Below, in pieces: positions 1-9,775 of a stretch of 64,000 nucleotides of DNA. Both the position numbers and the translations under genes were made by a program. Numbering within the stretch: the first letter of the stretch is position 1; every line of letters begins with the position of its first letter. Under the pieces are notes generated by a model that saw nothing but the letters and a program-made list of their open reading frames with translations, was not told the origin of the DNA and searched no databases. Source of the stretch: Bedellia somnulentella (Eukaryota > Arthropoda > Insecta > Lepidoptera > Bedelliidae); NCBI GenBank assembly GCA_963576735.1, contig OY755187.1:16120001-16184000 (forward strand). Reading direction: 5' to 3'.

Positions 1-93
1 AGCTTCAGCGTAACAATATTCATATTTTAGGATCATAAAAAGAAAACTGAAATTGAAAAATATTTATATCCAACGAGTAATATTCAAATATAC

Positions 94-345
94 ATACATA
101 TTCTCACTTCGTTTGTTCGCATTGAGGTAGGCAGAGACTATCGATCGCCACTTTGTACGATTCCGGCAAATCTCTCTAGCTTTCGTTCACGTCCATCAAT
201 CTGTTAATACATGCTCTTTTATTCTTCATACTTAAGACACCTGCCTCTTAGGCACGCTCAACTTGGTCCGAATTTGTCCTCCGAGGTCGTCCTCTACTAA
301 CATAGCAATCTACATTGGCTTTTAAAATCTTAAGGATAGTATTTT
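94..345 (-). mobile_element. RTE-type LINE 3' end fragment
   Basis: Read on the minus strand this is a decayed copy of the final coding stretch of an RTE-like non-LTR retrotransposon, best preserved at 51208-51489. The 'RGRPRR' box, the 'MKNKRAC' stretch and the closing region before the tail are recognisable, with substitutions and a lost reading frame. Its 3' end lies at the left, next to a short (TACA)n stretch. It is a 5'-truncated, dead copy. Confidence 0.75.
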
Positions 346-426
346 TAGTGATTCTATCTCTTCCTTACTAAACTTCAAAAAGTAGATAATTTCTAAGCAT
401 GTAATGCAGTATGCATTATTTGTTTT

Positions 427-456
427 TCACATGAAAACCTCATGTGGGAATTATTA
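427..456 (-). repeat. Short match to the 3' body of the 47-kb tRNA-like element
   Basis: The block containing CCTCATGTGG and ending in GGGAATTATTAC resembles the segment after the tRNA-like units at 47150-47185 (and its inverted copy near 47485). It is too short to define an element boundary. Confidence 0.35.
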
Positions 457-697
457 CATACATACATACTCACGGCTGTAATTCCCTAGAAGGGGTAGCT
501 AGAGCCAAGGAATTATAAATTCCTCAGCCACTTTTGGAAGTTGTGCGGGGAAAAGATAGTAAAATAAAGGTTTTTGGTGATGGGTCTCCAACCGCATCGC
601 CCAAAAATCCAATAAAAAGCCCCAATACCTTTAGTCGCTTCTTACGACACCCGTGGGTAGGAAGGGGTAGCGACATTCTTAGCCGGCATTACACGGC
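456..697 (-). mobile_element. SINE-A, near full length, subfamily starting TGCCGTGTAATGCC
   Basis: Minus-strand copy of the commonest repeat in the window. Its 3' (CATA)n/(TATG)n tail is at the left and its 5' start is at about 697. It carries the family landmarks 'GTAAGAGGCGACTAA', 'GGTTGGAGACCCATCACC' and 'GGCTACCCCTT..AGGGAT'. Positions 686-694 hold GTGTAATGC (reverse strand) as a single copy. This is the uninterrupted version of the site that is duplicated around the giant foldback element. Confidence 0.85.
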
Positions 698-698
698 A

Positions 699-832
699 AA
701 TTACTAATTAATTAATTAAGCAAACAAAACTTTTTCAACGCCAGCTCGGGGACGTATACCCGAGGTCGTAGGTTCGAGTCCTGCTGGTATAGAAAAATGT
801 TTGTTTGCTTTATTAATTAGCTTAGGAATTGC
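699..832 (+). mobile_element. Small foldback unit carrying a half tRNA-like sequence
   Basis: A tRNA-like core at about 739-792 (ACGTATACCCGAGGTCG, then B-box-like GGTTCGAGTCC) is flanked by imperfect inverted repeats of about 38 bp (699-737 and 794-832) that share AAGCAAACAAA. The core resembles the 3' two-thirds of the tRNA-like units at 46906-47439 but lacks the D arm. It cannot be a working tRNA. It may be a non-autonomous element that picked up a tRNA relic, or a rearranged SINE. Confidence 0.5.
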
Positions 833-1297
833 TAATCCTTAAACTCTGGCTACCCCTTTATTAGAATGTATAGCTTAAGTATGTTATGTATGTGCTCCTA
901 AACAATTAAATACGCTTAACTCATAGCGGAAACTTTGTTTTTTAGCTTATTTGCTGAGACGTCTGTTACTCTGAAGAATTTAATTAATTTAAGTCTGAAT
1001 TGCGTTTCTCAGCAAACATACGGCAATGTGTATGTGTAGTTCATAAACACTCGCTGAATAATAAGTTATGCAGAGTAACTCGATGGGGAAACACGCTGCT
1101 AAGATGGCATGTTTCATTTGAAAGCTCATATAGTTGTGAGAAAGATTTTAAAAGTTAAGAAAAACTAAATTAATGAAAGAATTGAACAACATATTTTGTT
1201 ATAATAAGGATTGTATATGATCGGTTGCGGTTAAAACTTCAGCCGCACTATTGAAAATTATTAAACATAAATACAGTATTACTACAAATTTCTTTAT
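833..1297. other. No recognised feature
   Basis: AT-rich sequence. I see no coding, RNA or repeat signal that I can name. Confidence 0.4.
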
Positions 1298-1642
1298 TCC
1301 GTTATGTCTTACACTAACCTACTTAAAAAATACAACCTACAATCACTGACAGACAGACGACAACTTATTGATCAAATGACGCTCCATAACATATGTTTTA
1401 ACCATTACGATTGCATTCCCCTGTCCAACGAAATAGGCTACCGCGTCCCGCGTCGGCCCGAAAGCCGGCTGCCGCACACGGCCGTATTCGCGGTGGAGCC
1501 CGTCCGCACGGTGGCTGGCGAGCGCGCCCCTCTTCGTAGGATTTGTGAATCACACAATAAAAACTACAGCTCTATAGACATATTTAGTTCGTCTAAACTC
1601 CAGCTCAAGCGAAGCATACTGATAAATGATACCATTAAATGA
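1298..1642 (+). pseudogene. Non-LTR retrotransposon pol C-terminus, truncated
   Basis: The 112-codon frame from ATG 1304 to the stop at 1642 looks like the extreme C-terminus of a Jockey/CR1-type LINE ORF2. It has 'LLKKYNLQSLTDRR', 'YRVPRR', 'VRTVAGERAPLRRICE' and 'SSIDIF', matching the usual order in these proteins (helical block, FRVP-like box, RT..SPL.RI box, acidic DIF end). The reverse transcriptase core is absent, so this is a 5'-truncated copy. The centre (1440-1545) is GC-rich and unlike its surroundings, possibly the element's own composition. The (AC)n tract follows directly. Confidence 0.6.
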
Positions 1643-1657
1643 TCAATTCTAGTATAT

Positions 1658-1658
<1 letters not shown>

Positions 1659-1727
<69 letters not shown>
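1659..1727. repeat. (AC)n microsatellite, 69 bp
   Basis: Uninterrupted AC dinucleotide run of about 34 copies, immediately downstream of the LINE C-terminal fragment. Confidence 0.97.
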
Positions 1728-1729
<2 letters not shown>

Positions 1730-1992
1730 CATAAACTTGTACAAACACAATCCCATTTAATAGATGTATTAGTAATAAGCTTTATAATGTTTAAATGCTG
1801 ATAATATATTTTATACAAACTGCAGTTTCATATAAGTTTTTAAAATATGTTTATAATGATAAGATAAATAGAATAATAATAGAAATGTAAATATTCTGTG
1901 ATGAACAGTTCTGGATACAGACTGATTTCACCTTGTAATTTAATTAGAAATAATGTATTTAGTCTGTGTCTGTTGTTTGTCCGAAATAAATA
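1728..1992 (+). other. AT-rich, possible LINE 3' UTR
   Basis: Ends in CGAAATAAATAATA, resembling the 3' end of the LINE fragment at about 4360-4386. No other signal is seen. Confidence 0.3.
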
Positions 1993-2076
1993 ATACATAT
2001 ACTCACGGCCATAAGTCCCAAAAAGGGGTAGACAGAGCTTAAGAGCTGGAAACTCTTCAGCGACACTTGGAAGTTA
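1993..2076 (-). mobile_element. SINE-A 3' fragment
   Basis: Tail-proximal part only: TATACTCACGG, then AAAAAGGGGTAG, then the CTCTTCAGC box. Confidence 0.75.
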
Positions 2077-2270
2077 AAAATTTAAAATTACTGAAGACAA
2101 GCATTTTTAATGTATTCTTAATTAATAACGAATACAGAAATTTTGTGCATGTGTGCCAAATCAAATACACGGTAGTGTAGGCAATTAATGATGTAGTTTT
2201 CGTTAGCGGCGTGGACGGAGACTTTCGATCGCCGCCGCTTTGTTTGTAAAATATAACCTTTCCCCATAGT

Positions 2271-2419
2271 CCGGTCAATTAGGCCTAAAATAAGGAGAAA
2301 GGTTACATAAATTCATAAGAAGCTGAAAATCGGCACAATTGTTCAAAACATGATTATAAATGAAACCTCTTTTCAGCTTCTTATGAATTTATGTAACCTT
2401 GAATGTATAAATTGACCGG
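2271..2419. repeat. 149-bp foldback (MITE-like) with long hairpin
   Basis: Outer 10-bp inverted repeats CCGGTCAATT (2271-2280 and 2410-2419) enclose a perfect 31-bp inverted repeat (2299-2329 and 2370-2400) around a 40-base loop. No coding content. A clear target duplication is not visible, so the exact ends are uncertain. Confidence 0.7.
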
Positions 2420-2460
2420 ATTACCATAGCACCTCAAAAAGTGTCTCAAAAATTTCTGAT

Positions 2461-2522
2461 TCTAAAACTTTTGCTACCCCTTTTAGGGGTTTATAGCCGT
2501 GAGTATAATGCATGTATGTATG
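2461..2522 (+). mobile_element. SINE-A 3' fragment
   Basis: Tail end only: GCTACCCCTTTTAGGGG, CCGTGAGTATAATG and (TATG)n. Confidence 0.7.
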
Positions 2523-3017
2523 AAATAGTTCTATAACTCCTTGAATCTCTCTATAAGAAATACGGTCAAAGTCAGAGACAATACTTGTTTACTCTCCTCG
2601 CAGCGCAAACAAAACGTGAGTGAAGGAAGGAAGTAAATGATTTTCTTTAGTCAACTCTGTTACCGTAGTTTAAATAATAAACTGGGCCGTTTCAGTGTAC
2701 ACTGCCGGGGTTTTAATTAAAGAAAAGTTAAATGCTTTATTTGTCTTAGAAAAAACAAACACAAAGAAGTCCCGTTTGAAATATGGCATGCTTAATTAAT
2801 ATCTAAGACGCTTTTGTTTTTATCTCTGATATTTTATTATATGAACTGTACGGGGTCAGATCCCGAGTTAATTTTGGATTCAATCAATCAAGATTTAAGG
2901 TCTATTTTATTTCGCGTGATAAAGAAAAAAATACTGTTGAAATGAAACTCATGGAGTGGAGTAGATTATATGCGTTAGTATAAAACGTGACAGTCATCTA
3001 CAGTTATGGTTTTTATC
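2523..3017. other. No recognised gene; short copia-LTR match
   Basis: Only 2617-2638 stands out. It matches 22 bases of the putative copia LTR at 60692-60713 (opposite strand). Confidence 0.35.
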
Positions 3018-3274
3018 CCAAAAATGGGTGTCATACGTTTCACCGAATGTCGCGAGCTTGACGCATGACGCACGCCGTAAGAGGCGACTAAGGGTATGGG
3101 GGCTTTCTTAAGTAATTTTTGGGCGATGCGGTTGGAGATCCATCACCAACGATACTTGGTTTCTATCATCTTGTCCCCTATCAACTTCCAAATATGACTG
3201 AGGAGTTTCTAGCTCTCAAGCTCTGGCTACCCCTTTTTGGGATTTATGGGAGTGAGTAAATGTATGTATGTATG
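3018..3274 (+). mobile_element. SINE-A, diverged copy
   Basis: Carries GTAAGAGGCGACTAAGGG, the GGTTGGAGATCCATCACC box and the CTCTGGCTACCCC..GTGAGTA tail ending in (TATG)n. The 5' third is diverged. Confidence 0.75.
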
Positions 3275-3449
3275 CAGGATTCTCTAGAATTGGCTATAAT
3301 AATGTTCGGTAATGCAAATAACAAGGATTACATTACTCGGGTCAAAGACTCAAATCCTTTGTTGCCACATACAACACTCGAAGGAAGAAATAACGAACAA
3401 ACAAGAATAGTCTCGGCTATAAGCATGTGGAATAATATATGATAAGCAT

Positions 3450-4386
3450 GTGGATTATATAGTCAAGAAAGCGTACAAAGCTCTAGGCTTTATCATGAGA
3501 AGCTCAGCAATATTCAAGAAAATAAAAACAATTAAAATACTTTACTGCTCTTACGTAAGGCCTATTTTAGAGTATGCATCGGAGGTTTGGAACCCGCAGT
3601 ACGATATATATAAAGACCGTATTGAAAGCATTCAAAAACGTTTCCTCAGGTATTTGGATTATAGAGCTCATGTCAAGTCTCCATCTTATGAAGCGCGATG
3701 TAAGAGATACCATATTTTACCGTTAGCACTTAGACGCGACATAGCGGACATGAGTTTTTACTTGAAAGTATTCAATGGCGCTGTTGACTGTCCGGAATTG
3801 TTATCCAAAATTAATATAAATGTACCAAACAGGCAACAAAGAAGGCATTTACCATTGGTGATTGAGCGTTTTAATTCCAACTATAGGAAAAATAGCTTCA
3901 TGATAAGAGCTTCTAGGCTTATAAATATGAATGACGTTGATTTGTTTAGCGATAGCGTGAGATCTATCAGAACTAAGTTAGCCCAACAATTCTTTGATTC
4001 AGTGAAGATGTGAATAGTTTAGTTGTTTCGTTGCATTCGTATTTTTTTCTTATTCAAAATATACATTTTTATCTTTTTTATATTATCGTATTTTTTTCTT
4101 TTATTTGTTGTATGTGGCTGTATATTGGCGTAAGTTTTAAATTTAGTCTTAGTTATGTTTATTTATTTTTTGGCATATTACATATTAGCAACTGAAAATA
4201 ACTTACATTAATATATTTCACCTATGTTATTATTATTTGTAGAGTCTAGGACCTTTTTTATATTCATGATATAGATATGTATATGTGAAGATTTTTCAAA
4301 TGGCTTCCTGTAATAATTTTGGTTTTTTTTAAATGGATATAAAGCTGTAAATCTTCCAAACGAAATAAATAAATAAATAAATAAAT
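3450..4386 (+). pseudogene. Jockey/CR1-like LINE ORF2 C-terminal fragment with 3' UTR and (AAAT)n tail
   Basis: The frame 3450-4013 (187 codons, no ATG at its start) begins in what is normally the thumb and post-thumb region of a LINE reverse transcriptase. 'YCSYVRPILEYASEVWNP' followed by 'IQKRFLRYL' is the classic signature of that region. The polymerase palm with its YADD box is missing, so the copy is 5'-truncated. The AT-rich stretch after the stop and the AAAT repeats at about 4363-4386 look like the element's 3' UTR and tail. Clade assignment is inference. The truncated frame is open but has no catalytic part. Confidence 0.75.
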
Positions 4387-4435
4387 ATACAAGCTTTCGA
4401 GACAAAAACTACTATTTAATATATACAACATACAT

Positions 4436-4506
4436 ATTCACATGACATGACAAACCTCACGAGCTTCATCTACATCCACCATTTTCACCTGCCTTTTTGA
4501 GCATAT
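4436..4506 (-). mobile_element. RTE LINE 3' fragment
   Basis: A short piece of the RTE C-terminal coding region (the AACCTC..GAGCTTC and GCCTTTTTGAGCA boxes seen also at 42095-42185). It was interrupted by the SINE-A insertion that follows. Confidence 0.6.
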
Positions 4507-4788
4507 TATCTTATTAATGGTGCTGTGTAGTGACGGGTTAGAATAGCACTACCCCATTTCTTCCGGTGGGTGTACGTAAGAGGCGACTAACGGTATTGGG
4601 GCTTTTAAGGGATTTTTGGGCAATGCGGTTGGAGACCCATCACCAACAACCTTTATTTTTACCATCTTTTCCCCACTCACATTTCCAAAAGTGGCTGAGG
4701 AATTTTTAATTCCTTAGCTCTGGCTACCCCTTCTAGAGATTTACAGCCGTGAGTATATGTATGTATGTATGTATGTATCTTATTAATG
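4507..4788 (+). mobile_element. Full-length SINE-A with 13-bp target duplication
   Basis: The perfect direct repeat TATCTTATTAATG (4507-4519 and 4776-4788) brackets a 256-bp element (4520-4775). The element begins GTGCTGTGTAGTG and ends GTGAGTATATGTATG(TATG)n. A 13-bp duplication plus a short simple-sequence tail is the hallmark of target-primed reverse transcription. The last ~50 bp (GCTACCCC..GGGATTTA..GCCGTGAG..TATG) resemble the 3' end of the RTE LINE at 51460-51524, so RTE machinery probably mobilised it. No clear tRNA or 5S head is visible. Confidence 0.92.
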
Positions 4789-4856
4789 TAAAGCCCTGGT
4801 TGCCCTTTAACTACATTACCATATTTGTGAACATATTCGTATACATATTTTATAAA

Positions 4857-5221
4857 TAGAACCGTGATAGCTCAATGGGTAGAACACCGGTTATCGTGCA
4901 AACGACTAGTGTCCAAATCCCGGGTCGGGCCTACACCAATTTGTCTTTTCTAAAGACATATGTGTGGTTACTTTATCATGGTTGTTTACGGTGAGGGAAA
5001 ACATCGCGAAGAAACCCACATGGCTGAGTTGTACTTAGTCATGTGACAGTGTATTCATAAAAAACGGCGATAGGCCTGCCCCCTATCATGCGAGTACACT
5101 GTCCATGCAAAACGTGGCTACTCTGAACATCAGGTGACACAGTCACGTGATGTTCAGAAGTATTAGTACCTCTGCCAACCCCTTCGGGAATATTCGGCGT
5201 GAACGTTTATGTTATGTTATG
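4857..5221 (+). mobile_element. SINE-C, tRNA-derived, near full length
   Basis: The 5' head holds a tRNA-like A box (GATAGCTCAATGGGTAG) and a B-box-like GTGTCCAAATCCC about 40 bp later, consistent with RNA polymerase III transcription. The body has CACCAATTTGTCTTTTCTAA, CACATGGCTGAGTTG, GTGAGTACACTGTCCATG and CCAACCCCTTCGGG. It ends in (TTATG)n. Same family as 5839-6204 and 16798-17161, both with visible target duplications. Confidence 0.88.
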
Positions 5222-5252
5222 CTGTATCTCGTAGCTGCTTTAGTGTGCGTAG

Positions 5253-5487
5253 CTCTGTAGTGTCGGCTTAGAATTGCACTACCCCGATTCTTACGACTAA
5301 GGGTATTGGGGCTTTTTAATAGATTTTTGAGCGATGCGGTTGGAGACTCATTATTTTATCACTTAACAACCTTTATTTTACCATCTTTTCCCCACTTAGC
5401 CGCCGAAAGTGGCTGAGAAAGTTCTAATTCCTTTGTTCCGGCTACCCCTTCTAGGGATTCATAGCCGTGAGTATATGTATGTATTGT
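5253..5487 (+). mobile_element. SINE-A
   Basis: Starts near TGTAGTGTCGGCTTAGAAT and ends CCGTGAGTATATGTATG. About 15 bp are missing around the usual GGTGGGTGTACGTAAGAGG stretch. Confidence 0.85.
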
Positions 5488-5825
5488 ACATCTACAAGTA
5501 AAGACAAAATACAACAAATGTAATATAATAGACGTAATTCTGCGAAGCGTAATTTTCCATTACTGTAATCAAAACAAACAGTCTGAAATAAAAACCAAGA
5601 ACTTTTTTTTGAAGGTGGGAGCATGAAAAGAATATTTAAAACATTAAAGGAAATTATACCAACACTAAGGCACCATTATTTAATTTCATATCCTGAGCAA
5701 TATATTAAAAGGGATGTCTGTATACGAACATGGATTTAATACAACAGATGAGTTAAAATTCAAAGCAATTTAACTCACTCTACTACTCACACTCAACGAC
5801 TACTCTCTTCTAAATGGAAACATAG
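5488..5825. other. No recognised feature
   Basis: AT-rich; nothing recognised. Confidence 0.4.
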
Positions 5826-6217
5826 AAAATGGAATTTACATAACATAACGTTCACGCCGAATATCCCCGAAGGGGTTGGCAGAGGTACTAATACTTCTGA
5901 ACATCACGTGACTTTGTCACCTGGTGTTCAGAGTACCCACGTTTTGCATGGACAGTGTACTCACGTGATAGGGGGCAGGCCTATCGCCGTTTTGTACGAA
6001 TACACTGTCACTTGACTAAGTACAACTCAGCCATGTGGGTTTCCTCACGATGTTTTCCCTCACCGTTAACAACCATGATAAATTAACCACACATATGTCT
6101 TTAGAAAAGACAAATTGGTGTAGGCCCGACTCAGGATTTGAACACTAGTCGTTTGCACGATAACCGAGTGTTCTACCCACTGGGCTATCACGGTTTTTTT
6201 TTTTAAAATGGAATTTA
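5826..6217 (-). mobile_element. SINE-C with 13-bp target duplication
   Basis: AAAATGGAATTTA occurs at 5826-5838 and 6205-6217. Between them is a minus-strand SINE-C with its (CATAA)n tail at the left and its tRNA-like head (reverse of CCGTGATAGCCCAGTGGG) at the right, next to a T run. This copy defines both ends of the family. Confidence 0.92.
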
Positions 6218-6261
6218 ATATGCGAATTAAGTTGGAAAGATGTTTGGTTGGAAAGTAGAAA

Positions 6262-6580
6262 TAACCGTGATAGGTCAGTGGTAAGAAGACCGCTTATCGT
6301 GAAGACGATAAGGATTCAAATCCCGGGTTAGGCGTATATCAATTTGTCTTTTCTAACGTCAAATGTGTGGCTAATTTATCATGGTTGTTAACAGTGAGGG
6401 AAATCATCGTGAGGAAGCCCACATGGCTAAGTTGCACTTTGTCGTGTGGCCTGTCCCCTATAATGTGAGTACACTGTCTATGCAAAACGGTGGCACTTTG
6501 AACACCAGGTGACAATGTCACGTAATGCTCAGAGGTATTAGTACCTCTGCGAACACCAATGCTCTGGATATTCAACATGA
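6262..6580 (+). mobile_element. SINE-C, diverged
   Basis: tRNA-like head (CCGTGATAGGTCAGTGGTAAG; B box GGATTCAAATCCC) followed by the usual body. The 3' end is degraded after GTACCTCTGCGAAC. Confidence 0.82.
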
Positions 6581-6674
6581 ACAAACGTTCAAACAGTCGA
6601 GCTATTCGCTTTTTGAGCAAAAAGCAATGCATGCCAATATTATTGCCTCATACAAAACAAACTTTAACCGTATA

Positions 6675-6937
6675 TCCTATTAATATTATAAAGGCGAAAG
6701 TTTGTAAGTATGGATGTATGGATGTTTGTTACTCTTTCACGTAAAAACTACTAAATGGATTTGAATGAAACTTTACCACAATATAGCTTATACATTAGAA
6801 TAACACATAGGCTATAGCTTATACATCAGAATAACACATAGGTTACAATTTTTGAGGTTTTATTAAATTAATTAAAAAAACGCCTTAAGCTTTGTCATAA
6901 GCTAATTTGACAGTACGAAGTCTGTCGGGTCAGCTAG
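6675..6937 (+). mobile_element. Short Helitron (Helitron-2 family), 263 bp
   Basis: Begins TC (TCCTATTAATATTATAAAGG) and ends CTAG (6934-6937). It sits between A (6674) and T (6938), the expected AT target of Helitrons. The 3' end GTACGAAGTCTGTCGGGTCAG can form a weak subterminal hairpin. There is no Rep/helicase, so it is non-autonomous. The same 3' end occurs at 33638 and 59551 on the other strand. Confidence 0.8.
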
Positions 6938-6945
6938 TATATATA

Positions 6946-7377
6946 TATATCCCTTAATAAATCCCCGACCATTATAAGTAATGGTAATTTTACATAGGGG
7001 CACAATTATCGCTCTGCACCAATCTTGTGATACTTTTCCACCCGACCAGCACTTCTGGAAAAGGAAGTACAACCAAGAAGCCACCAACCCTTTACCAGCC
7101 CTCAGCATTACAATACTCATCCTGGCAAACCCTGCCGCTTTTTCTACTTTCATACTTTTCAGTGTTTTCATTATTTCTTCCATACTAATCTCACTTTCAT
7201 AAAGTCCCCCATCGTTTCATTCCAATCAATGTTACTGTCAATTGGCAAAGAAATATTTTTATTTAATCTTCGTTAGTTTATCATTTAAATTTAGCCATTA
7301 TCATTATTTGATAAAAACATTTTTTTACCGCATATCCCGTAAGAAATCCCCGACCATTATAAGTAGCGGTACAGTAA
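6946..7377 (-). mobile_element. RTE-like reverse transcriptase fragment between ~45-bp direct repeats
   Basis: On the minus strand 6981-7200 encodes 'MKVEKAAGFARMSIVMLRAG' and 'CWSGGKVSQDWCRAIIVPL', the stretch just upstream of the reverse transcriptase palm in RTE LINEs. Catalytic motifs are absent. It is bracketed by similar direct repeats containing AATCCCCGACCATTATAAGTA (6964-6984; 7348-7368). The repeats might be a duplicated element end. No reading frame leads through the whole unit. Confidence 0.6.
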
Positions 7378-7830
7378 GAGGCAAATGAAAAGCCGCGGGC
7401 GACTTGACAGCGCGAATTTATTCGATTCGCCAAAAGTAGCTGAGTTTTCGCGACGATTTCAACCCGAATGAGACGTTAGATCCGTCCCGTTACTTTGTGA
7501 TGTAATGTGATGGTAATTTTATTGAAATATTTATTGAGTTGCATGTCGCCTTTGCTTTGATTGCGATTGGAATATAAATAACTTACTTAGGATGCTTACC
7601 TACTCTGCTCACAGGTTTAATTTCTGGTTGGCTAAGCTGGAAATTTGTGATGAAACATTTCATAGATTTATTAAAGCCGAATGGTAAAAATAAAAATAAA
7701 TGGTAATAGGTTTTCAATCGCGTTGTATGATCTATTGCTTGTCTTCTCCTCGTTTGTGGATTGTGATTGTTTGTGCATGAAGCAGAATAAATTTGTTCTT
7801 TTACAGTATGAATGAACTGTATTATTTTAA
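7378..7830. other. No recognised feature
   Basis: Slightly GC-richer around 7395-7490. Nothing recognised. Confidence 0.4.
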
Positions 7831-7949
7831 TCTATACTTATAATAAATCTGTAGAGAGGTCAATTCTGTACATGAAATATATTTTCAAAATAACTATCAG
7901 GTGATGATTAGGGATCGATACTGATGCCAAAAATGCAATCTGTAAAATT

Positions 7950-7999
<50 letters not shown>

Positions 8000-8816
8000 G
8001 GTTTGTATGTTCCTTATGGAAACAAAAACTACTCGACAGATTCTAACGAAACTTGGTACAATTATTCTTCATACTCCTGCGCAGGTTTTTGTATACTTTC
8101 CAGCAGAGTAGTAAAGGGGAATTTTGGGAAATTTTGGGAAAACGGGAGAAGTTACTCCATTTTTTAAGCTTCCGTCGCGTGTGCAGCCTTAATGGTAAAA
8201 CTTACATAGAAATCATGTGTTACGGAAATATTCTTCATAAAATTACCTAAAAAAAATCCTCAACAGTTTATGTCTATCTTTTACGGTTGACTCACAATAA
8301 CACGTGTAATTCCTGATAGCTTAGCAGTTCGGAACATTCTGATTATATTTGTTTACTCTTACGTTTGTAAACCATTCACTTATCCCTAATTTAAAAAAGG
8401 TAACATTATTACCTATTCAATAAAAAAAGAATCATAGAAATCGGTAGAGAAACACCGAAATTATACATAAAATAAGCCATCGCGCCCGTGACCAAAACCA
8501 AATCTTTACTAATTTACATATAACATACTAGATGGCGCCAGTAGTTGCATCCTACATTACGTAATGATTTATTTTTTAGATTGTTATAAATACTTCATAG
8601 CGTTTTATTCCAAAATTTGCTATTAAACGGAAATACTGAACCGTTCATTAAAGCGCATTCAAAATCACCAAACTACACTGTTTAGGGAGTGCTATAAATT
8701 TAATAAATTGAAAACATTGCGCTGAATTTCACAATGCTTGAGCAGTGACTGAAGAAAGAAACCTCAGATATTTAAAAAAACAACGCTACCCGTGCGAAGC
8801 TGGGACGATCCACTAG
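7831..8816 (+). mobile_element. Non-autonomous Helitron-1, copy 1 (986 bp)
   Basis: 5' end TCTATACTTATAATAAATC, 3' end ..CCGTGCGAAGCTGGG..CCACTAG, inserted between A (7830) and T (8817). There is no target duplication, as expected for rolling-circle elements. Two other near-identical, similar-length copies are at 42486-43462 and 58415-59397. A (GTCT)n tract (7953-7999) sits at the same internal position in all three. The small open frames inside are not conserved as proteins. It must be mobilised by a Rep-helicase encoded elsewhere. Confidence 0.93.
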
Positions 8817-8877
8817 TTTCAAATATAAAGCTAGATAATTTACGAAATGCAAATATTCCTTATATTAAATTAATAGC

Positions 8878-9084
8878 TGTGTGTTGTAGAATAGCAGTAA
8901 TCCGTTTCTGCCCGTGATTTAGACGTAAGAATCACTTAGGGCCTTAAAAGTGATATGATGGCGATGTCACTTGAGACCTATAACCGATAATCCTGTATCC
9001 CCCTTGCAATGCAAAAATGGCTGAGGAATTTCCAATTCAAAAGTACTGGCTACCCTTTTGATATATACAGCCGTGACAATATGT
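8878..9084 (+). mobile_element. SINE-A, degenerate
   Basis: Scattered landmarks: TAGAATAGCA near the start, GCTGAGGAATTTCCAATTC, GGCTACCC and CAGCCGTGA at the end. Confidence 0.55.
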
Positions 9085-9536
9085 GTTGAACTGATATGCC
9101 TACCTACTCAAAACTTTAAGTCATGCTAATAAATCGCTGCAAGTATTATGTTCACATATACGTTATAAATCGCTGAGCTGTCACGTGCAGCAGTCATGTT
9201 CACAATTAATAATATCTTGTTAATTATTCCGGCGCCTTTGTTAGCTAATTGATAAGCTATGCAGATTAATATTACAGAGTTGATAGGTCGGTAGTAGAAG
9301 TTCAGCTTTTTATTAGAAATACTAAGTTCACTTCCCAGTTTACATCCATACATCATTTATTTGCAAATACTTGTTATTGGCTAAGTTGATAACTGAATTT
9401 ATCAACACTAAGTGTATGGTTTGCTGTAAATATTCCGAACAAATAAAATGAAATAAATAAAATCAGGTCTTAAAAATTACTCATCCACTTCAGGAAGTTG
9501 ATTGGGGAAACGTTGGTTTAATATTTAAGGCTGGTA
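9085..9536. other. No recognised feature
   Basis: AT-rich; nothing recognised. Confidence 0.4.
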
Positions 9537-9775
9537 CATACATATACATACATATACTCACGGCAATAAATCCCTAGAAGGGGTAGCCAGAGTTAGAAGA
9601 TCCTCAGCCACTTTTGGACAGTTGAGTGGGGGAAAGATGGCAAAATAAAGGTTGCTGGTGATGGGTCCCCAACCGCATCGCCCAAATATCCCTTAAAAGC
9701 CCCAATACCGTTAGTCGCCTCTTACGTACACCCACCGGCAGAATGGGGTAGTATTATTCTAAGCCGACACTACAC
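9537..9775 (-). mobile_element. SINE-A, near full length
   Basis: Tail (CATA)n and TACTCACGG at the left, 5' start (reverse of GCTGTGTAGTGTCGGCTTAG) at the right. All family boxes are present. Confidence 0.88.

Noticed and set aside
1564..1818. Cys-Val repeat protein
   Set aside because: Translation of the (AC)n microsatellite.
8053..8250. 65-codon frame in Helitron-1
   Set aside because: Not conserved as protein in the other two copies.
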